This document shows positions 1-5,628 of a stretch of DNA of 5,723 nucleotides, in pieces. The stretch is from the NCBI GenBank assembly GCA_964343305.1, contig CAYFJO010000613.1, positions 1-5,723 of the forward strand, given 5' to 3'. Both the position numbers and the translations under genes were made by a program. Numbering within the stretch: the stretch's first letter is position 1; every line of letters starts with the position of its first letter. A model generated the notes under the pieces. The model saw only the letters and a list, made by a program, of their open reading frames with translations. It searched no databases and was not told where the DNA came from. The DNA is from CAYFJO01 sp964343305 (GTDB lineage: Bacteria > Planctomycetota > Planctomycetia > Pirellulales > Pirellulaceae).

Positions 1-2
1 CT

Positions 3-41
3 GCGATTGGTCGCATCGAGGCAGCAGAGGCAGGACGATAA
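3..41 (+). CDS. possible 3' end of an upstream gene (partial)
   Basis: The third forward frame reads AIGRIEAAEAGR and then a TAA stop at 39-41. The composition and codon choice (GCG, CGC, ATC, GAG) resemble a real C-terminal tail, and the following roughly 180 bp to the next start look intergenic. Only 12 residues are visible, so no family can be named. The second frame is also open through this stretch, but it reads as low-quality peptide. This is a weak call that needs the upstream sequence. Confidence 0.28.
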   Translation, partial: AIGRIEAAEAGR

Positions 42-198
42 TCGAGCAATTCTGTGGAGCGAACGGAGATGTAGGCCCTGACCCACTTGTCCGACGCGAA
101 CCGCGGGCAAACTGCGGGCACCGAAAACTCGGAAATCAGAAAACGTTCGTTTTTTGCGGGCAAGATTCCCTAAACCGGACCTGAGAAAGGGGATAAGT

Positions 199-210
199 CC
201 AATTAATTGG
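199..210. promoter_or_regulatory. perfect 12-bp palindrome in the 5' leader of the M60 gene
   Basis: CCAATTAATTGG is an exact palindrome. Its last two bases are the first two of the GGAGAG Shine-Dalgarno sequence, and it ends 9 bases before the ATG at 220. A dimeric regulator bound here would cover the ribosome-binding region on the DNA. In RNA it could only form a very short AT-rich hairpin. Function is inferred from symmetry and position alone. Confidence 0.35.
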
Positions 211-217
211 AGAGAAG
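209..217 (+). promoter_or_regulatory. Shine-Dalgarno sequence that fixes the M60 gene start
   Basis: The purine run GGAGAGAAG lies a few bases before the ATG at 220. This favours that ATG over the in-frame TTG at 154, which has no ribosome binding site. It also places the signal peptide at the N-terminus rather than 22 residues in. Confidence 0.75.
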
Positions 218-219
218 AA

Positions 220-2445
220 ATGGAAAGCCGCGTCGCCAACTCGCTTGCATCTCTTTGTGTCTTTCTGTTTCTGAGCGGTGACCTCGCGGCGAACGACCGC
301 GAGCGTGATCTCCGATTCATTTTGCGCGGTGTTGAGAAGATCGCGCTGCCGGGTGTACCAGGTGGGTTATGCGTTTTTGGTGACGAGGCGTTTCCTATTG
401 CCATGGCGACGAAGGATGGGCATATGGTTCCAGTCGTCGCTGCGGGCGCACTGGAACGGGGACGCCTGGTTGCTTTTTCGCATGGTGGTTTTTTCGACGA
501 GGCGTTGAGAACGGCCAATACCGGCCGGCTGATGATGAACCTGATCTATTGGTCGGGTGGTGCGACGGCGACACCGCCCCAACCGCTGAAGATTGGTGTT
601 CGTGATGCAGATTTCATCTTCAACTCGCTCAAGAAAGCAGGTCGCCAAGTTGTTTTGCTTGACGACGACAAATGGGCTGATTCGTTGGCCGGCTTGAACG
701 TGGTTTTGACCAGGTCGCGCAAGCTGACGGCGGGTGAAGTGCAACGACTCGATCGCTTTGTGCGCGCCGGTGGGGGACTGATTTGCGCCGATGCCGGTTG
801 GGTCTGGCAGAAGTACGATGCGGCGCCGGCACAGCGTTTGGCCGTCGACTTTCCGATCAATCGGCTGTTTGGATCGGCTGGAATCGGCTGGACCGATGGC
901 ACCGTGAAACCGCCGACAACGGGCGCGACGGCGGTTGACGATAACGGCTCGCCATTGGTGCATGGCAAATCCGCGTTCGACTTTCTCGCGACGGCACTGC
1001 GTCGCCGGGGTCCGCCGGATGCGGCTAAGCTCGGCCAGGCAGTGTTTACTTTGTCCAGCGCCGTTCGGTTCGCGCCACCGGATGATCGCTTGTTGCTGCC
1101 GCGATTGGACGCGCTATTGAATGCACGCAGCAAGACGACTCCCAAACCGTCGGCCGAACGGCCTTTGAGCCAGGCCGACTCGCTCGCGCGGGCGGTTGTA
1201 AAACTGCGGATGCAACGAAGTTTGACTGCTCCCCTCGATCAACTAGACGTGCATCCAGCGGCCGCGACTTTTCCCGGCACGGTACCGAAACGGACGCCGC
1301 GCGTCACCAAGAGTATCACGATTGACACCTCCATCCCACGTTGGCACAGCACCGCGCTCTACGCAGTACGCGGCGAGGTGGTTACGGTGAAGTTCGACAA
1401 GCGAGCCGTCGACAAGAAGCTAGTCGTTCGGATCGGCGCTCATAAGGACAAGCTTTGGGAATCAGTCGCCTGGAAACGTATTCCTGAGATCACTCGTCAG
1501 TTTCCCGTCCAATCGACCGTGACGAAGGTGGCAAACGCTTTTGGTGGATTGATTTACATAGATGTTCCAGCGGATTGCATGCTGGGAAAGATTGAACTGG
1601 AGGTTTCGGGCGCCGTGGAAGCGCCGTTGTACGTGCACGGAAAAACCGACTTGGCCAACTGGCGCAACACGATTCGCAACGATCCAGCTCCCTGGGCTGA
1701 GCTGGCGTCTGACAAGTTCATCATCACGTTGCCGTCCGCGGTAATCCGCAAGCAAGACCGGCCGGATCAGGTGATGGAGTTTTGGAATCAAGTGCTCGAC
1801 GCGTGTGCTGATTTGGCGACGATTCCGCGCGACCGTGCTCCGCCGGAGCGATTTGTGATCGATGTGCAGATTTCCAATGGACTGATGCACGCCGGGTATC
1901 CGATCATGGCCCTGCTGCAATACTTCGACACGGTGCAAGATCTCGATTCTTTGAAATCCAAGGGAAACTGGGGCATCTACCACGAGATCGGCCACAATCA
2001 TCAAAGTCTGGACTGGACGTACCGTGGCATGACCGAGGTGACCGTCAATTTGTTTTCGTTGTATGCGCTCGAGACGCTCAACCCGGGCGCAGCGGTCCAC
2101 GTGAGGGTAAACCAGGAAGGGGCCAAGCGTTTGATTCGCGAGTTTGAGATTTCCGGTCAGAAGGGCGATCCGTTCCTGGAGCTTGTTCCTTACATGCAGA
2201 TGCAGAAAGAATTCGGCTGGGAAGCCTACAAGAAGGTTTTTGCTGAATATCGCGATCTCCGTGCTGCGGAGCGGCCAAAGACCGACGATGAAAAAAGGGA
2301 CCAGTGGCTCGTCCGATTCTCCAACGCCGTCGGCCACGATCTGGGACCATTCTTCCAATACTGGAAAATCCCAACATCGCCCAAAGCAAGACAGAGCGTG
2401 AGCCAACTACCAAAATGGAAACCCAGTTGGCCTGAACAAGAGTAG
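220..2445 (+). CDS. secreted M60-family (enhancin/TCAF-like) zinc metallopeptidase
   Basis: The product is 741 residues from the ATG at 220, chosen for its Shine-Dalgarno sequence and because it begins a Sec signal peptide (MESR, hydrophobic LASLCVFLFL, predicted cut after residue 24, LAA/ND). Residues about 122-200 resemble a Rossmann/glutamine-amidotransferase-like domain (KIGVRD, then GGGLICADAGW), as in TCAF/FAM115-like M60 proteins. Residues about 360-480 match the M60 N-terminal beta-sandwich (HSTALYAVRGEVVTV, LVVRIGAHKDKLW, FGGLIYIDVP). The catalytic core has H588-E-I-G-H592, with E606 in GMTEVTVN as the likely third zinc ligand, fitting the family pattern HExxH...E. Known M60 members attack mucins or other O-glycoproteins, so an exported glycoprotein or cell-surface protease is likely, but the substrate is inferred. 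No C-terminal anchor or sorting motif is evident. The gene converges on the FAH-family gene with 36 bp between stops, and no strong terminator is visible there. Confidence 0.9.
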   Translation: MESRVANSLASLCVFLFLSGDLAANDRERDLRFILRGVEKIALPGVPGGLCVFGDEAFPIAMATKDGHMVPVVAAGALERGRLVAFSHGGFFDEALRTANTGRLMMNLIYWSGGATATPPQPLKIGVRDADFIFNSLKKAGRQVVLLDDDKWADSLAGLNVVLTRSRKLTAGEVQRLDRFVRAGGGLICADAGWVWQKYDAAPAQRLAVDFPINRLFGSAGIGWTDGTVKPPTTGATAVDDNGSPLVHGKSAFDFLATALRRRGPPDAAKLGQAVFTLSSAVRFAPPDDRLLLPRLDALLNARSKTTPKPSAERPLSQADSLARAVVKLRMQRSLTAPLDQLDVHPAAATFPGTVPKRTPRVTKSITIDTSIPRWHSTALYAVRGEVVTVKFDKRAVDKKLVVRIGAHKDKLWESVAWKRIPEITRQFPVQSTVTKVANAFGGLIYIDVPADCMLGKIELEVSGAVEAPLYVHGKTDLANWRNTIRNDPAPWAELASDKFIITLPSAVIRKQDRPDQVMEFWNQVLDACADLATIPRDRAPPERFVIDVQISNGLMHAGYPIMALLQYFDTVQDLDSLKSKGNWGIYHEIGHNHQSLDWTYRGMTEVTVNLFSLYALETLNPGAAVHVRVNQEGAKRLIREFEISGQKGDPFLELVPYMQMQKEFGWEAYKKVFAEYRDLRAAERPKTDDEKRDQWLVRFSNAVGHDLGPFFQYWKIPTSPKARQSVSQLPKWKPSWPEQE

Positions 2446-2481
2446 TCGCCTTCACCGTTCCGGAAGACCTGGTTGAGAATC

Positions 2482-3429
2482 CTATTTCTCCGCGACCACT
2501 TTGTTCCGCAAAACACCCACTCCCTCGATTTCGACTTCCAGCACATCGCCGGCTTTGATCGCGGAAGTTTCGCCCGGTGTGCCCGTGAAGATCAGGTCGC
2601 CGGGCTGAAGTGTGACGTGCTGGCTGATGAAACTGACCGTCGCGGCAACGTTGTGGATTAACTGGCTGGTGTTTTCTTGTTGCTTGACTTCACCGTTGAG
2701 TCGCAACGTCATCTCCAGATCGTCGTAATTTGCGCCGGCAAGGATCACGGGACCGCACGGGCCGAATGTGTCCGAGGCTTTGGCTCGCCACCATTGGACG
2801 TCGCCTTTTTGCCAAACGCGTGCGCTGATGTCGTTGCCACAGGTGACGCCCAACACATAGTCGAGCGCGCTTTGCTTGGAGACGTCTTTCGCCGTCTTGC
2901 CGATCACGACGACCATTTCGGCTTCGAAGTGGACTTCGCCGGCGTCTTTCGGCAACACAATTTCACCGCCGTCGGCTACGAGCGAAGACGGGCTTTTGAA
3001 AAAAGGTTGCGGCGTTTTGAACAATTCGGGCACTTCGCCGCTGCGGCGTTTTTCGGTCGTGGTTTTGGTGGTGGAAGTGGTCTCGCCAGTTTTCAGATCG
3101 TTGGTGACGCGCGTTTCGGTTTTGACAATCGTGGTCACCTTGTCTTCGTCGCTCAGGTGGCTGCGATAGTTGCCGGCCATTGCGAACACGTGCCGTGGCT
3201 CGGATGGCACCAGCAGCTTGACTTCTTTCAGCGGATGTGTTTTGTCGGTCTTCTTCCACTTGCCGAACAAGTCGCCGGACAGTTCCCGCACCAGGCTGCT
3301 TTCGACGATTCCGTAAGCGATCTTGTCGCCCAGTTGGAAGCGGCAGTATTTGACGGGCTCGGCGGACGTTGCGGTCGTGAAGGTTAGTGTGATGAGGACG
3401 ATGCACGCGTTGCGTCGAATGCGATTCAT
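2482..3429 (-). CDS. fumarylacetoacetate hydrolase (FAH) family protein with signal peptide
   Basis: The product is 315 residues from the ATG at 3429. An upstream in-frame start at 3504 would run through repeat B and bury the signal peptide, so it was rejected. Residues 1-23 look like a Sec signal (MNRIRR, hydrophobic CIVLITLTF, then ATSA/EP). The FAH fold is clear: GNYRSH near 87-91, metal-binding E169-A-E171 in the VHFEAEMVVVIGK stretch, D200 in CGNDISARVWQ, RAKASDTFGPCGP near 215-227, and FTGTP near 281-285. The family hydrolyses or isomerises acylpyruvate-type substrates such as fumarylacetoacetate or 2-hydroxyhepta-2,4-dienedioate, using Mg or Mn. The exact substrate cannot be read here. 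Two things are odd. Most characterised members are cytosolic, yet this one carries an export signal. A Thr/Lys/Glu-rich insertion of about 40 residues (93-134) also separates the GNYRSH motif from the FFKSPSSL segment. A weak AGGG lies 9 bases before the start. The leader is short and adjoins repeat B, which may supply a promoter. Confidence 0.9.
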   Translation of the reverse strand: MNRIRRNACIVLITLTFTTATSAEPVKYCRFQLGDKIAYGIVESSLVRELSGDLFGKWKKTDKTHPLKEVKLLVPSEPRHVFAMAGNYRSHLSDEDKVTTIVKTETRVTNDLKTGETTSTTKTTTEKRRSGEVPELFKTPQPFFKSPSSLVADGGEIVLPKDAGEVHFEAEMVVVIGKTAKDVSKQSALDYVLGVTCGNDISARVWQKGDVQWWRAKASDTFGPCGPVILAGANYDDLEMTLRLNGEVKQQENTSQLIHNVAATVSFISQHVTLQPGDLIFTGTPGETSAIKAGDVLEVEIEGVGVLRNKVVAEK

Positions 3430-3466
3430 GATGGGATTCCCTGTGTTTGTGAGGAATTGTTCTGCA

Positions 3467-3521
3467 CCACGATCGTAACGCGATGGGAATCGGCAAGCAA
3501 GCAACTAGAATCACAGAAGCA
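3467..3521. repeat. repeat B, copy 1
   Basis: This 55-bp segment matches 5538-5592 without gaps at 46 of 55 positions and in the same orientation. The best-conserved parts are CCACGATCGTAAC, which contains the 8-bp palindrome ACGATCGT, and GGGAATCGGCAAGCAA. It sits between the transposase remnant and the FAH gene and probably marks one boundary of the decayed element. It does not appear to be coding; the short peptides read through it are frame noise. Confidence 0.75.
3472..3500 (-). promoter_or_regulatory. candidate sigma70-type promoter within repeat B, ahead of the FAH gene
   Basis: On the minus strand TTGCTT (3500-3495) and TACGAT (3477-3472) are separated by exactly 17 bases. This would start a transcript near 3465, about 36 bases before the FAH ATG. 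The match to consensus is only fair (3/6 and 4/6). The same boxes and spacing recur in the second B copy, but shared ancestry could explain that. Confidence 0.3.
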
Positions 3522-3539
3522 CGGAGAGAACAGAGATTT

Positions 3540-3752
3540 ATTAAGACCTTTCTGCAAGATGTGCAGCGACCAACGGCGCACGAACCCCTCGCCGCAGGGT
3601 GTGACCAGAACCTGCGGCGGACGGCTGCCGTCGGTCGGCTTGTCGTGACTGCGAACGAGAAACGTGACTTCCTTTCCGACCTGCGAGATCAAACGTCGAT
3701 CCGAAATCGGTCCGCCCTTCAGGTAGCGAGCCAGGTACTTCAATACCCGGGC
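3540..3752 (-). pseudogene. IS91-family (Y2/HUH) transposase core fragment
   Basis: The minus-strand frame reads ARVLKYLARYLKGGPISDRR, then VTFLVRSHDK and GEGFVRRWSLHILQKGLNKS. This matches the Y2 transposase family well: KYLARYLKGG carries the YxxxY pair, the catalytic tyrosines of IS91-type rolling-circle transposases, and FVRRWSLHIL corresponds to the conserved region that follows. A full transposase is around 350-450 residues. The HUH histidine motif and zinc-binding N-terminus that should come before, and the C-terminal domain that should follow, are missing. Similarity begins right at the edge of repeat A and fades after NKS, just before repeat B. The fragment lies in an open frame from 3824 to 3426, but the outer parts come from the repeats, so it is not a functional gene. 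Confidence 0.75.
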
Positions 3753-3886
3753 TCCTTGAACACAGAATTCGCGCTTCGGCTGCCCGTCTTCAGTTCCAAG
3801 TGTCGAACAACAAAACAAGCTCAAACAGATCCCACCCCAACCCTCGCTCGACGCAAAGTCAAATTCTCATTTGTTATCCGGCATTC
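3746..3886. repeat. repeat A, copy 1
   Basis: This 141-bp segment aligns to 4799-4938 in the same orientation with 18 mismatches and one single-base gap (about 86% identity by hand). The longest identical block is 24 bp around GATCCCACCCCAACCCTCGC. The end at GTTATCCG-CATTC is sharp: the copies diverge completely after it. The other end stops where the transposase fragment begins. Both copies lie downstream of a minus-strand gene and upstream of transposase-like debris on the same strand. The remaining 82 bp to the next gene (3887-3968) show nothing I can identify. Confidence 0.85.
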
Positions 3887-3968
3887 GCGTTTCGTGGCAA
3901 CTCCTTCGTGTTCCGTTTTGAATCAGTTCATTTTCGCATTGTAGCAGTTTCGTTCCGCCCGCCAGCGA

Positions 3969-4430
3969 TCATCCGTTATCTGACACCTTCTGCGACTCAA
4001 ATTGTTCGCGGATTCGGTGAACGCGACGCTTGACATCGAAGCCAATCAATCCTCCGACAACAGCGCAACAAATCGTAACAATCGTGATGACCAAATTGGA
4101 ACCATTGGCCATTGCCGCTGTCGTGCCCCCAATTAGCACGAAGACAATTCCCATCCGAAGTTCGGCCGCCTGCATTTTGTTTTCTGCCTTCGCAGCCCGC
4201 CACCCTTGAATGGTTGTTTTTGGTCGTGGTGGATTCGCGATTTCCTCGGGATCGGTAAACCACAGTGATGCGTAGACGAGGATGGTTGGAGCCGATAGAA
4301 GCCACACGCCAGTGCCGATTGTAGACGCGAGATCATGATCAACAGTGATCGCGCGGAGAATCGCGGTGACGGCCAAGCCAATACCGAGGCCGCCAACGAT
4401 AGCACCAATGAACAGTAGGCAACCCTTCAC
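3969..4430 (-). CDS. four-helix membrane protein of unknown function
   Basis: The product is 153 residues from a GTG at 4430; an in-frame TAG lies 21 bases further upstream and no ATG intervenes. There is no convincing Shine-Dalgarno sequence. Four hydrophobic segments are visible: about 4-25 (glycine-rich), 35-58, 91-108 and 112-131. Residues 59-90 form a polar loop, and the tail from 133 is basic and charged (KRRVHRIREQFE). An even number of helices with a positively charged tail suggests both termini lie in the cytoplasm, with a short loop between helices 3 and 4. I recognise no family and see no catalytic motif. Codon use looks like ordinary host coding sequence. The gene stands alone between repeat debris on both sides. 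Confidence 0.65.
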   Translation of the reverse strand: MKGCLLFIGAIVGGLGIGLAVTAILRAITVDHDLASTIGTGVWLLSAPTILVYASLWFTDPEEIANPPRPKTTIQGWRAAKAENKMQAAELRMGIVFVLIGGTTAAMANGSNLVITIVTICCAVVGGLIGFDVKRRVHRIREQFESQKVSDNG

Positions 4431-4472
4431 GATACATGGATCAATTTGAAGCTACGGCCGGACAACGAATTG

Positions 4473-4506
4473 CGATCTATGCGGGTGTGCTCACACGCAT
4501 AGATCG
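4473..4506. repeat. 11-bp perfect inverted repeat, hairpin-forming
   Basis: CGATCTATGCG at 4473-4483 is exactly complementary to CGCATAGATCG at 4496-4506, with 12 bases between them. The inner bases GGTGTGCTCACA could add a few further pairs after a two-base bulge. It lies 43 bp upstream of the membrane protein start, in a 149-bp gap (4431-4579) with no gene. No T-run follows on either strand, so it is a poor intrinsic terminator. It may be an operator, an RNA hairpin or an element end. Confidence 0.6.
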
Positions 4507-4579
4507 TGCGTTGAACTTTGTCGCTGGGGGCGACAGACTGAGTGCATGATAGCGGGTTAAGGTGAGAAAGAGCAAGGTT

Positions 4580-4714
4580 TTACTTGCCGATCAGCGTGCG
4601 GTACCCGGCGGGGCGGTGAGAAGAAGACATGAGGTGTTGCCAGCTTGGCTTCTCGTCGAAGCCTTGCGGAATCAATCGACCTTGGCAGTGAGGACAGCAT
4701 GGAGGGGCGTCGCC
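4580..4714 (-). pseudogene. probable C-terminal remnant of an IS91-like transposase
   Basis: The minus-strand frame ends with GDAPPCCPHCQGRLIP, then DEKPSWQHLMSSSHRPAGY, and a stop at 4580-4582. A CxxC zinc-ribbon half followed by a KPSW segment and an HRP-aromatic tail resembles, from memory, the C-terminus of IS91-type transposases in planctomycetes. That resemblance is inference. The N-terminal part of the open frame (4903-4715) is repeat A plus noise. With the other fragment it would represent a different, non-overlapping part of the protein, so the two blocks look like separately decayed copies. It could instead be a small unrelated zinc-ribbon peptide. Confidence 0.42.
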
Positions 4715-4798
4715 GAGCATTGTTGCGCTGCGCGCCTGGCGAAAAACCAATCGGAAACGGGAGTCTTCACCCTTTCGATTTCGAACTTCCCACTTCCA

Positions 4799-4938
4799 TC
4801 CGGGATCCTTGAACACGGTTTTTAGCTTCGGCTGCCCGTCTTCACTTTCAAGCGGCGAACAACGAATCAAGCTCAACCAGATCCCACCCCAACCCTCGCT
4901 CAACGCGAAGTCAAATTCTCAGTTGTTATCCGACATTC
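4799..4938. repeat. repeat A, copy 2
   Basis: This is the 140-bp partner of 3746-3886 in the same orientation. Its sharp end at CATTC (4938) falls on the last base of the TAG stop codon of the neighbouring 160-residue gene, so the junction coincides with the end of that coding region. On the other side the sequence becomes the zinc-ribbon transposase-like fragment after about 85 bp of unassigned sequence (4715-4798). Confidence 0.85.
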
Positions 4939-5420
4939 TACGCCCAGGTGCAATCTTGTGATACTGAAGCAAGGACGTCGGCAATTGGACGTTCGTCTCC
5001 CGCTTCGAGGCGACAGTCGTAGAGCATATCCCCAGCTTTCTCGACGTTTAGAGACCAATTGAACCGTCGATCCAGATCACCATGGAGCAAATAGGTGTTC
5101 AAAATGAGGCGCGTTGCATTCATCGAATCGCAAATGTTCGCGTCAAGAATATCAAAAATGGAAACCGTCCGACGTTGCCTGCCACGACTTGGATCGTAGA
5201 AATAGAAGCCGAAGCTTCCTCGCAACGAATCTTCGGCGCCGAGAATCGCCACGCCTTCGAGTGTATTGCAGACCTCAATGCCCGCATCCATGTCAATGTC
5301 ACGCCCCAGCGACATCGTGTAGCCAGATTCGTTTTGCAGACGATCAATGCAGCGCGCGAGATCTTTGACGGTAGGAGCGTCAACGGTGGTCCCTGCATCA
5401 TTGATTACTGTGCAAAACAT
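4938..5420 (-). CDS. acidic 160-residue protein of unknown function
   Basis: The frame opens at an ATG at 5420; an in-frame stop 24 bases upstream excludes a longer form, and no clear Shine-Dalgarno sequence is present. The peptide is soluble-looking and acidic, with no signal or membrane segment. Codon use is natural throughout, while the opposite-strand reading frame is basic and unstructured. Notable stretches are TVKDLARCIDRLQNESGYT near the N-terminus, GVAILGAEDSLRGSFGFYFY in the middle, and LILNTYLLHGDLDRRFNWS towards the C-terminus. The last stretch faintly recalls the helix-then-Trp ending of small immunity proteins of the Imm1 type, but this is too weak to assign and there is no toxin gene nearby. 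Repeat A begins at its stop codon, so the C-terminus may be truncated or newly made. Confidence 0.6.
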   Translation of the reverse strand: MFCTVINDAGTTVDAPTVKDLARCIDRLQNESGYTMSLGRDIDMDAGIEVCNTLEGVAILGAEDSLRGSFGFYFYDPSRGRQRRTVSIFDILDANICDSMNATRLILNTYLLHGDLDRRFNWSLNVEKAGDMLYDCRLEAGDERPIADVLASVSQDCTWA

Positions 5421-5537
5421 TGAACCATTGACTAAGGCCGGATTTCAGTCGGATAACGTGTACTGGAAGGAATTCCACCTAATTCTTCACGACCCTGTAC
5501 TTGCCGAGCGCGATGCACTTGCTGAGTCGAATTTGGA

Positions 5538-5592
5538 CCACGATCGTAACTTGGCGGGAATCGGCAAGCAAACAATTTGAAGAACAGAAGCA
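5538..5592. repeat. repeat B, copy 2
   Basis: This is a 55-bp ungapped partner of 3467-3521 (46/55 identical, same orientation). On the minus strand TTGCTT (5571-5566) and TACGAT (5548-5543) keep the 17-base spacing seen in copy 1, here about 120 bases before the start of the 160-residue gene. The rest of the gap, 5421-5628, holds no gene. It contains an 8-bp palindrome GGAATTCC near 5469 and nothing else I can identify. Confidence 0.75.
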
Positions 5593-5628
5593 AGTAATAC
5601 AAAGAGACAATCCCCGTGCCTACGTATT

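Larger units (their letters stand above)
3467..3886 (-). mobile_element. decayed IS91-like element: repeat A, transposase fragment, repeat B
   Basis: Read on the minus strand, the block runs repeat A (3886-3746), then about 70 codons of IS91-type transposase core (3752-3540), then a short linker and repeat B (3521-3467). The transposase has lost its N-terminal and C-terminal portions, and its edges lie at or near the repeats. Either the repeats are terminal or flanking parts of the original element, or they are unrelated dispersed repeats that invaded it. I favour the former only weakly, because B and A also occur apart at 5538-5592 and 4799-4938. No terminal inverted repeats or target duplications were seen, which agrees with IS91-type rolling-circle elements. 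Confidence 0.5.

Noticed and set aside
154..219. TTG start adding 22 residues to the M60 protein
   Set aside because: It has no ribosome binding site and would place the signal peptide internally, whereas the ATG at 220 has a good Shine-Dalgarno sequence.
1462..2406. Minus-strand open frame of 314 codons opposite the M60 gene
   Set aside because: It lies entirely antisense to the well-supported peptidase core, is rich in Arg/His/Leu and shows no recognisable domain; it is a shadow of the GC-biased coding strand.
2446..2490. GAGAA/TTCTC inverted repeat between the convergent genes as a bidirectional terminator
   Set aside because: The stem is only 5 bp, has no T-run and lies partly within the FAH coding end; too weak to call.
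2677..3387. Plus-strand open frame of 236 codons opposite the FAH gene
   Set aside because: It mirrors the conserved FAH motifs in antisense; the Phe/Gly/Arg-rich peptide has no family resemblance.
3430..3504. 25-residue N-terminal extension of the FAH protein
   Set aside because: It is translated repeat B and would bury a good signal peptide; the start at 3429 is preferred.
3483..3944. Plus-strand open frame of 153 codons
   Set aside because: It runs antisense through repeat B, the transposase fragment and repeat A, all of which are explained on the other strand or as repeats.
5082..5423. Plus-strand open frame of 113 codons opposite the 160-residue gene
   Set aside because: Its peptide is basic and featureless, while the minus-strand frame is longer, acidic and has natural codon use. 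The choice is not certain.
3467..5592. Repeat copies as a CRISPR array
   Set aside because: There are only two copies of each repeat, they are imperfect, and they are separated by over 1 kb of genes; there are no spacers.
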